From NCBI GenBank assembly GCA_045538015.1, contig JAZSQO010000178.1:1-27398 (forward strand): 27,398 bases of DNA. Direction: 5' to 3'. The DNA comes from SIG598 sp045538015 (lineage in GTDB: Bacteria; Bacillota; Clostridia; Oscillospirales; Acutalibacteraceae). The stretch's first letter is position 1, and every line of letters starts with the position of its first letter. Below the pieces are notes generated by a model. It had not been told where the DNA came from. It did no database searches and worked only from the letters and a program-made list of their open reading frames with translations. A program made the translations under genes and the position numbers. Positions 22,485-27,398 of this stretch are shown here, in pieces.

Positions 22485-23684
22485 CTACTGCGCGATGATC
22501 CGGGAGATGGCCTGACTGGTGGCAAGCTCTATGCCGCCGAAGATAACAGCGGAATCGGAGAGCTTGGCCAGCTGGAACTTGGTGGAGCAGCCGGGAAGAG
22601 CCTCGTACATCCGGTTGACCTCGCTGACGAAGGTGGAACCCAGCTTGGCGGCCTGACCGCCGAGGAGAATAAGCTCCGGGTCAAACAGAGAGGTAAGGAA
22701 CTGGCAGGTTACGGCGATTCTTCGGGCGTAACGGCGCACGGTGGTGCTTACCGCCACATCGCTCATACCCCATGCCCGTGCCACGTCGTCAAAGACGAGG
22801 TCGGAGGGATCGCTTATCCATTCCTTCAGCAGAGTTTCGCGGCCGTCGGCGATGACCGCGCGCACATCGCTGACAAGACAGTCGAGGCAGAGCATTTCGC
22901 TCAGCGGACACATGGAACCGGCCCGGTCAAGGGAGGGCAGGAGCATGGAGTCGGTGTCGCAGGCAAAGCCTCTGGCTCCGTCATAGGGCTGGCCGCCGAT
23001 CACCGCGCCAAGACCGACGTTCGCGGCGTTGACGTGCATCAGCAGCAGAGAGGAATGCTCCTGACCGGCTCCGAATATATGCTCTCCGGAAACGGCGAGG
23101 TTGATGTCGTTGCGCACAAAAACCGGCACGTCGAAAGCGGCGCTCAATATGGCGGGAAGGTTGGCCGGCTCGGAATCGGTGGAAAAACGGCTGGAACGCA
23201 GCACAAGACCGGTGGTCGGGTCGACCAGACCGGGAACACCCACGCAGATGCCCAGCAGCTTGCCGCAGCGGTCGCCCAGATGGGAGAGCATATCGCGCAG
23301 GGTGTATATGATTCGGTTAAGCTCCTCGGAGGTGATAAGGCTGTCACCGTCCACCCGGGAATATTCCAGCTTGTTGCCCATCAGGTCGGCGACGCAAAGG
23401 CGGGCGTTGCTGCTGGAAAGGTCGATGACCGCCACGCAGCCGTGGGCATTGTTGAACTGCAGCAGAATAGGCCTGCGGCCCACATCAGTCACCTGAGCGC
23501 CGGACTCTATCAGCAGACCCTTTTCCAGCAGCTCGTCCACGTGCTTGGACACGCTGGGATTGCTGAGCTGAAGCCGCTTGGCCAGCTCCGAGCGGGACAG
23601 CTGGCTGTTGGCTCTTATCTCACTTAGAATCAGGTTCTGGTTGGTCACCTTCACAAGGCTCTGGTTGCTTCCTTTATGTTCCAT
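22485..23684 (-). CDS. ROK-family transcriptional regulator
   Basis: A 399-residue protein of NagC/XylR architecture. The N-terminal winged helix-turn-helix (about 15-70; SRSELAKRLQLSNPSVSKHVDELLEKGLL) is followed by a ROK sugar-kinase-like domain. The kinase fold is recognisable (ICVGVPGLVD, FVRNDINLAVSGE, PELILLGGQAA), but the usual DxGGT phosphate loop reads DLSSSN. The zinc motif CxCGxxGCxE and its GEIGH partner are replaced by FACDTDS and a segment with scattered cysteines, so neither kinase activity nor the standard zinc site is expected. GGAG lies 6 bases before the ATG. It is divergent from the galactokinase-like gene, a plausible target. Confidence 0.88.
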   Translation of the reverse strand: MEHKGSNQSLVKVTNQNLILSEIRANSQLSRSELAKRLQLSNPSVSKHVDELLEKGLLIESGAQVTDVGRRPILLQFNNAHGCVAVIDLSSSNARLCVADLMGNKLEYSRVDGDSLITSEELNRIIYTLRDMLSHLGDRCGKLLGICVGVPGLVDPTTGLVLRSSRFSTDSEPANLPAILSAAFDVPVFVRNDINLAVSGEHIFGAGQEHSSLLLMHVNAANVGLGAVIGGQPYDGARGFACDTDSMLLPSLDRAGSMCPLSEMLCLDCLVSDVRAVIADGRETLLKEWISDPSDLVFDDVARAWGMSDVAVSTTVRRYARRIAVTCQFLTSLFDPELILLGGQAAKLGSTFVSEVNRMYEALPGCSTKFQLAKLSDSAVIFGGIELATSQAISRIIAQ

Positions 23685-23737
23685 GTTTTACTCCGATTTC
23701 TTTGATGATATATGATAAAAGGCGGGCACATCGTTTT

Positions 23738-24025
23738 TTATGCCCCGGCGCCCGCAAAGGCGGCCAGATTCCCGTTGGAGCAGGCTTTTGCCATGCCGAT
23801 AATGTTGACAACGAGCATAATGACCGACAGACAAAGCCCGGCCCAGCTGAGCCAGTCCCGCTTGTCCCGGGTGATGCCGGCAGCGGCGGCGCCAAGGCCG
23901 AAAAGAGCGCACAGCGGGAAAAGGTAGCTGAACAATCCGCCCACCACAGCGGCGGCACCATAGCCGGAAAGAGCCTTCGGCGCGGAGTGGGCAGTGGATT
24001 CATCGCGGTCGGGACGGTTGTTCAC
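23738..24025 (-). CDS. Small two-helix membrane protein, DUF4190-like
   Basis: A 95-residue protein with a polar N-terminus (1-20) and two hydrophobic helices (about 21-50 and 58-80) joined by ITRDKRDW. It resembles DUF4190-type small membrane proteins of Gram-positives (Gly/Ala-rich first helix, short basic turn, second helix). The start is a GTG with GAGG 9 bases upstream; no ATG is available upstream. It is the first gene behind the minus-strand promoter at 24068-24096 and precedes the ROK regulator by 53 bases. Function unknown. Confidence 0.7.
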   Translation of the reverse strand: MNNRPDRDESTAHSAPKALSGYGAAAVVGGLFSYLFPLCALFGLGAAAAGITRDKRDWLSWAGLCLSVIMLVVNIIGMAKACSNGNLAAFAGAGA

Positions 24026-24067
24026 AGTGGTCGCCTCGCTTTTTTAACTTGATTAAGAATTAGGTCT

Positions 24068-24096
24068 ATCTTATCATAAACGGTACACCTTGACAA
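24068..24096 (-). promoter_or_regulatory. Minus-strand promoter of the small membrane protein/ROK/OGG set
   Basis: Minus-strand TTGTCA (24096-24091), a 17-bp spacer and TAAGAT (24073-24068). Its -35 box occupies the same bases as the -35 box of the galactokinase-like gene on the other strand. Confidence 0.6.
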
Positions 24097-24118
24097 GTGT
24101 CCGTTATAAAAATATAAT
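24090..24118 (+). promoter_or_regulatory. Promoter of the galactokinase-like gene
   Basis: Consensus TTGACA (24090-24095), a 17-bp spacer and TATAAT (24113-24118). The leader is about 75 nt. RNA polymerase bound here would mask the opposing promoter. Confidence 0.85.
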
Positions 24119-24201
24119 AAAAATAGGGCTGATTTCTGCTCGAACAAGCGGGATCACAACCATTCAGACACATCATCCTTTATCTATGGAGGCTGTTTAC
24201 G

Positions 24202-25491
24202 ATGAAAAAGCTTGCGGAACTTAAAAAAGCGGTCAGCGGCGGTCAGCTCGACGCTCAGCTGCTGCGCGTTTATTCCTGCGGCACCGACGGACTGTCCGAG
24301 CGGCAGGAGCGGATCATCAGAATGATCGACACATTCAAGGAGTTTTCTCCCGGCATCGACGAGGCCGGAATATTCTCCGCACCCGGACGCACGGAAATAG
24401 GCGGCAACCACACCGACCACCAGCACGGCTGCGTGCTGGCGGCAGCGGTGAATATGGACGCTCTGGCAATTGCCGCGCCAAACGGAACCAACACCATCCG
24501 AGTGTCCTCCGAGGGCTACGCTCCCTTTGAGGTGGAGCTGTCCGTTCTGGAGCCCATCGCCGAGGAAAAGGATCGTCCGGCGGCTCTGGTGAGAGGCATG
24601 GCGGCGGCGGTGTCCGCTCTGGGCTACAAGGTGTCCGGATTCACGGCCTGCCTGACCTCCGACGTACCCAAAGGCTCCGGCCTCTCCTCTTCGGCCTGCT
24701 TTGAGGTGCTCTTTGGCACCATTATCAACTGTCTGTTCTGCGGCGGCAAGCTGTCCGACATTGAGATCGCCCGGGCAGGTCAGTTCGCCGAAAACAATTA
24801 CGCCATGAAGCCCAGCGGCCTGCTGGATCAGGCCTCCGCCTCGGTGGGCGGACTGGTATCCATGGACTTTGCCCGCAGGGAGGATCCCGTTCTCGGAAAG
24901 ATCGAGTTCGACTTTGAGGAGCACGGATACACCCTCTGCGTGGTCAACACCGGCGGCGACCACTGCAACCTGACTCCCGACTACGCGGCCATCCCCAGAG
25001 AGATGAAGGCTGTTGCCCGCCAGCTGGGCAAAAAGCTGCTGGGCGAGGCCGACGAGGAGACCTTCTACGCCGAGCTGCCTCGCCTGAGAGCCAAGCTGGG
25101 CGACCGGGCGGTGCTCAGAGCCATCCACTACTTTGACGAGACCAAGCGCGCCATCGCTCAGGCCGATTGCCTGCGGGCGGACGATATGGAGGGCTTCCTC
25201 CGACTGGTCAACGAGAGCGGCCGCTCCTCCGATATGCTGCTGCAGAATATATCCTCGCCCAGAAGATCCCGGGTTCAGGCTATCCCCGTAGGCCTTGAGC
25301 TGGCCAGAAGAGCGCTGGGCGGTGAAGGCGCCTATCGTGTCCACGGCGGCGGCTTTGCCGGAACCATTCAGGTGTATGTCCCCAACGAGAAGTGGCCGGA
25401 ATTCAAGAAGACAATGGAAAGAGTGTTTGGCGAAGGCAACTGCCATCGTCTGGCCATCCGACCCGTTGGCGGCATAGAATTTACGGTGTAA
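24202..25491 (+). CDS. galK: Galactokinase-like GHMP kinase
   Basis: A 429-residue GHMP-family sugar kinase, annotated galactokinase in clostridia. APGRTEIGGNHTDHQHG (60-76) is the galactokinase signature in variant form, PKGSGLSSSACFEV the ATP-binding loop, SGLLDQ contains the catalytic-base aspartate, and VHGGGFAGTIQVY the third GHMP motif. In classical GalK the signature is GRVNLIGEHTDY; the glutamate that contacts the sugar is Asn69 here, so substrate may not be plain galactose. It is about 40 residues longer than E. coli GalK, mostly at the N-terminus. GGAGG lies 9 bases before the ATG. No galT, galE or transporter gene is nearby. It is divergent from a ROK regulator. Confidence 0.85.
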   Translation: MKKLAELKKAVSGGQLDAQLLRVYSCGTDGLSERQERIIRMIDTFKEFSPGIDEAGIFSAPGRTEIGGNHTDHQHGCVLAAAVNMDALAIAAPNGTNTIRVSSEGYAPFEVELSVLEPIAEEKDRPAALVRGMAAAVSALGYKVSGFTACLTSDVPKGSGLSSSACFEVLFGTIINCLFCGGKLSDIEIARAGQFAENNYAMKPSGLLDQASASVGGLVSMDFARREDPVLGKIEFDFEEHGYTLCVVNTGGDHCNLTPDYAAIPREMKAVARQLGKKLLGEADEETFYAELPRLRAKLGDRAVLRAIHYFDETKRAIAQADCLRADDMEGFLRLVNESGRSSDMLLQNISSPRRSRVQAIPVGLELARRALGGEGAYRVHGGGFAGTIQVYVPNEKWPEFKKTMERVFGEGNCHRLAIRPVGGIEFTV

Positions 25492-25542
25492 ATCATATAC
25501 CGATAGTGATATTTTAAATTAATAATACAAAATTACAGACAT

Positions 25543-25577
25543 AAACCCGCCGGAAACGCTGCTTTCCGGCGGGTTTT
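25543..25577 (+). terminator. Terminator after the galactokinase-like gene
   Basis: A perfect 14-bp stem (25543-25556 with 25563-25576) with a 6-nt loop and a run of four T. Being A-flanked on the left, it also works on the minus strand. The 140 bases up to the M23 gene hold only a short CCCGC/GCGGG hairpin at about 25698-25714. Confidence 0.88.
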
Positions 25578-25720
25578 CTGTATGAGACGGCCATAATCTG
25601 CAAGCAGAAAGACGCGGCCGGACAAAGCCGATACTGTGATCGGGATCGTCTGTAACCGCGTCAGAGTGCGCCCCTAAACGGGAAATCACGGGGGCATGTA
25701 CCCCGCCGAAGCGGGCACGA

Positions 25721-26521
25721 TCAGGCCGCCGGAAGAACCGAAGCCGGATCTATGAATTGTCCGTCCTTCATCAGAGAAAGGTGGATGTGCGGGCCGTCGG
25801 CCATCTCGCAGGGAACCTCGCCGATATATCCGATGACGTCTCCGGCGTGAACCTGCAGACCGGCGGAAACCATCTGGGTGTCGCTCAGCCCGCAGTAGTA
25901 CATCACGGAGTCGTCGGCGTGGCGAATGATGGCGGTGTTGCCGTAGAGCATATCCTCCACGAAGTTTTCCACGATGCCGTCGGCGCAGGCCAGCACCTCG
26001 CCGCCGGCCTGACCGGCGATGTCAACGCCGTTGTGCACTCGCCAGTCGCACATTGTGGCGCAGAAAATCAGCTCATCGCCGGAAAATCTGCTGGTGATCC
26101 CGCCGTCCGCAGGCATTCGGAAACGCAGCGGAGCCGAGGCGGGAACAGCCGCTGAAGTGGTGGCGGAAGGCTCCGTGCCGGGCGCACGCTGAGGGGCGGT
26201 GGTCGTGGCCGTGGTGGGCACGGTTGCCGGCGCGACTGCGGTGTCGGAGGAGGAAAGGGTCAGGTCTATGGTCGACCAGGAGTCGGACAAAGCCTCCTCG
26301 GAGGGCACGGAAGCGTCAAAAAAGCTGTCCGAATCATAGCCGGAGCTGATTTCCGACAAAGGCTCCGGCTGGGAGGCGGTGTCGTCCGGCCGTGTAAGAG
26401 CTGTGAGCACTATGGCTCCCGCGCACAGGACAAGCGCGGCGTAGAAGCTGAGGTTCTTCGCGCGTTTTCTCCCGGCGGGAGTGCGCTGCTTTTCACCGTT
26501 GGTTTCAAATCTGAGTGCCAT
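25721..26521 (-). CDS. Membrane-anchored M23 (LytM) metallopeptidase, possibly SpoIIQ-like
   Basis: A 266-residue protein has a basic cytoplasmic N-terminus, one membrane helix (about 25-42), a Ser/Thr/Pro/Ala-rich linker (45-130) and a C-terminal M23 domain. Zinc ligands appear complete: His163 and Asp167 in HNGVD and His245/His247 in GPHIHLSL. The layout (single helix plus LytM domain) resembles SpoIIQ, the forespore protein of endospore formers, but also other wall hydrolases. ATG 26521 has no ribosome site at normal distance; AAAGGAGG lies roughly 45-50 bases upstream, and no in-frame start is nearer to it. The promoter was not identified. Confidence 0.82.
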   Translation of the reverse strand: MALRFETNGEKQRTPAGRKRAKNLSFYAALVLCAGAIVLTALTRPDDTASQPEPLSEISSGYDSDSFFDASVPSEEALSDSWSTIDLTLSSSDTAVAPATVPTTATTTAPQRAPGTEPSATTSAAVPASAPLRFRMPADGGITSRFSGDELIFCATMCDWRVHNGVDIAGQAGGEVLACADGIVENFVEDMLYGNTAIIRHADDSVMYYCGLSDTQMVSAGLQVHAGDVIGYIGEVPCEMADGPHIHLSLMKDGQFIDPASVLPAA

Positions 26522-26725
26522 AATTGACTGCCGCGCCGCAGCCGGAGCATCCGGGACGGAGCGGCTCCTCCTTTCGGCTTGTGTATGGTGGTGAAGGAAA
26601 GGGCTCGCTGTCCTTCGCTCCTATTTTTGCCGGGACGCAGGAAGAATATTCACGAGCTGGAATCAGGGAACATAAAACTGGTTGTAGTGTTATGAAAAAA
26701 TATTATGGAAATGCGAAAAAATGGC
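26522..26725. other. Intergenic leader region of the M23 gene, no gene seen
   Basis: This stretch holds the distant AAAGGAGG of the M23 gene (minus strand, about 26566-26573) and GC-rich imperfect hairpins. No open frame with a proper start signal was found on either strand. Confidence 0.5.
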
Positions 26726-26754
26726 TTGACTTTCGTGCCGCGTTCTGCTATACT
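26726..26754 (+). promoter_or_regulatory. Strong promoter of candidate ncRNA 1
   Basis: TTGACT (26726-26731), a 17-bp spacer and extended -10 TGCTATACT (TATACT at 26749-26754). This is among the strongest promoters of the window by consensus, and no real protein gene follows it. Confidence 0.75.
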
Positions 26755-26759
26755 ACTGC

Positions 26760-27025
26760 TCAATTTACAGGATCACCGCCCAAGGCGCCTTTGGGCACTT
26801 TGCCGGGGACTATGGAAACAAAGCAAAAAAAGAACACCGTATACGAAAGTTACAAAACAGCGAAAAATCTGATGCTTTAGCGGAAAATCAGGATTTGGCG
26901 CTGAACTTTGCACAATGACCGCCGCGCCTCGTCCGAAGGGGATTTTTCCCGGAACGGCGCGGCGGATGAAGCGTTTGGTGCAAAAAGCGATGGGGAAAAC
27001 CCGCAGGTTTTCCCCATCGCTTTTT
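26760..27025 (+). ncRNA. Candidate structured non-coding RNA 1 (about 265 nt)
   Basis: A transcript from the promoter at 26726-26754 would run to the terminator at 26982-27025. Hairpins seen are GCCCAAGG paired with CCTTTGGGC (one bulge; about 26778-26796), an A/T hairpin around 26866-26896, and a long rod in the 3' half. In the rod, CCGCCGCGCC (26929-26938) pairs with GGCGCGGCGG, enclosed by TTTGCAC/GTGCAAA. The only open frame is 22 codons (METKQKKNTVYESYKTAKNLML, 26812-26880) with a weak GGGGA before it. I do not see the SRP (GGAAG..AGCAG), RNase P, tmRNA or common riboswitch signatures. It could be a divergent 6S-type or regulatory RNA. Confidence 0.5.
26982..27025. terminator. Very strong 20-bp hairpin terminator
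   Basis: A perfect 20-bp stem (26982-27001 with 27006-27025) with a CGCA loop, ending in five T (and starting with five A, so usable from either side). It closes candidate ncRNA 1. Confidence 0.92.
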
Positions 27026-27050
27026 CGGTGGCCGAGGCGGCAGAAAATTG

Positions 27051-27079
27051 TTGACATATGGCGAATATATTTACATAAT
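27051..27079 (+). promoter_or_regulatory. Promoter of candidate ncRNA 2
   Basis: Consensus TTGACA (27051-27056), a 17-bp AT-rich spacer and CATAAT (27074-27079), 26 bp after the preceding terminator. Confidence 0.78.
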
Positions 27080-27084
27080 GAAGT

Positions 27085-27251
27085 AGCGGGGAGGCTGACG
27101 GAAGAATTCCCAGAGTCAAACCGCAATGGGGAGCAGCTCGCCGTGGCCCCGTAAAGCCGGCGAGCTGTCGCGGTGCTCTTGTGTGGGGAGCGCCGCGGCG
27201 ATATAAAGGGCCCACATCGACCGCGACGGATATCCGCCTCGCGGTCGATGT
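27085..27251 (+). ncRNA. Candidate structured non-coding RNA 2 (about 165 nt)
   Basis: From the promoter at 27051-27079 a transcript would contain GCGG/CCGC enclosing TGAC/GTCA (27087-27124). It would then contain a strong 10-bp hairpin 27134-27143 with 27158-27167, a TGTGGG/CCCACA pairing around 27182-27216, and finally a 13-bp hairpin 27214-27226 with 27239-27251. No open frame with a ribosome site is present. The repeat arm begins 5 bases after the last hairpin. It may be a free small RNA or the leader of a gene beyond the window; no known riboswitch core was recognised. Confidence 0.45.
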
Positions 27252-27256
27252 TCGTT
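27214..27256 (+). terminator. Terminator-like hairpin beside the right repeat arm
   Basis: A perfect 13-bp stem with a 12-nt loop that itself contains the palindrome CGGATATCCG, followed by TTCGTTT. The weak T-tract makes termination less certain. Confidence 0.5.
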
Positions 27257-27395
27257 TAAGGCAATACCGCATAATTCTAAGTGCGATATTGCGCAGTCAG
27301 ATTTTTCGTCAGACGCAACAAAAAGCGGAGGCAATACTCTATGTATTGGCGAGCATTTTTGTAAAGTATGGCGGAAAAGATGCAAGCAAGATCGT
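27257..27395 (-). repeat. Right arm of the 139-bp inverted repeat
   Basis: The reverse complement of this segment matches 1-139 at about 129 of 139 positions. Differences cluster in the outer two-thirds; the inner 50 bases, holding the 11-bp hairpin, are identical. As on the left side, a strong hairpin lies just inside the arm. Confidence 0.85.
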
Positions 27396-27398
27396 GCT

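Noticed and set aside
26524..26880. 118-codon plus-strand frame upstream of the ncRNA region
   Set aside because: It runs through the promoter at 26726-26754, has no ribosome site, and no domain is visible. The final 22 codons remain only a remote small-peptide possibility.
27085..27251. SRP RNA, cobalamin, c-di-GMP or glycine riboswitch
   Set aside because: The conserved cores (for example GGAAG..AGCAG of SRP RNA) are not present.
1..27398. Whole window as a 27-kb transposon with terminal inverted repeats
   Set aside because: No transposase, recombinase or cargo-type genes; the interior holds recA, polA, prmC and ppa. An assembly break at a dispersed repeat is simpler.

Overview
The window reads as a chromosomal segment of a GC-rich (roughly 60 percent by eye) member of the Bacillota, most likely an uncultured clostridial gut bacterium of the Oscillospirales/Ruminococcaceae type. 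The reasons are strong AAGGAGG ribosome sites, classical TTGACA-17-TATAAT promoters, many short hairpin-plus-T terminators, a DUF1385-prmC-recA-recX-polA housekeeping block, an ECF sigma/membrane anti-sigma pair, and single-membrane-span envelope proteins with Ser/Thr/Pro/Glu-rich linkers. There is no phage, transposase, CRISPR array, tRNA or rRNA. The taxonomic placement is inference from gene content and style.

Layout, left to right. At 1-139 lies one arm of a 139-bp inverted repeat whose other arm is at 27257-27395. Then follow a terminator, a PutP-type Na+/proline symporter with an odd Ala/Glu-rich, Cys-containing tail, and an ECF sigma/anti-sigma pair. A convergent five-gene minus-strand operon occupies 3943-9381: a DUF368 lipid-phosphate flippase, polyphosphate kinase, then three membrane proteins related to RnfD, RnfE and RnfA. 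A divergent promoter region separates it from the plus-strand block of DUF1385 protein, prmC, recA and recX, followed by polA with three envelope genes behind it (membrane LRR-like protein, VanZ-like protein, LTA-synthase-like phosphatase superfamily protein). Next are inorganic pyrophosphatase and a secreted protein with ten tandem QPSQES-type repeats. A minus-strand set (DUF4190-like small membrane protein, ROK regulator, OGG-type DNA glycosylase) is divergent from a galactokinase-like gene, with superimposed -35 boxes. A minus-strand M23 peptidase is the last protein gene. The final 0.7 kb carries two strong promoters that each drive a structured, apparently non-coding transcript, and then the second repeat arm.

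The most unusual items are these. (1) The RnfD/E/A-like trio keeps the canonical subunit order, but by alignment from memory lacks the FMN-attachment threonine and all four cluster cysteines, and rnfB, rnfC and rnfG are absent. It sits in one operon with polyphosphate kinase and a DUF368 flippase. (2) Two candidate non-coding RNAs lie at 26760-27025 and 27085-27251, and I could not match either to a known family. (3) The 139-bp inverted repeat at both ends contains two hairpins, one with a compensatory base change between copies; it is probably a dispersed repeat that broke the assembly.

The remaining genes fit general housekeeping: phosphate/polyphosphate metabolism (ppk, ppa), DNA repair (recA, recX, polA, OGG), translation termination (prmC) and envelope assembly (DUF368, LtaS-like, VanZ-like, M23). 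All family names come from recognising motifs by eye; no database search was run.
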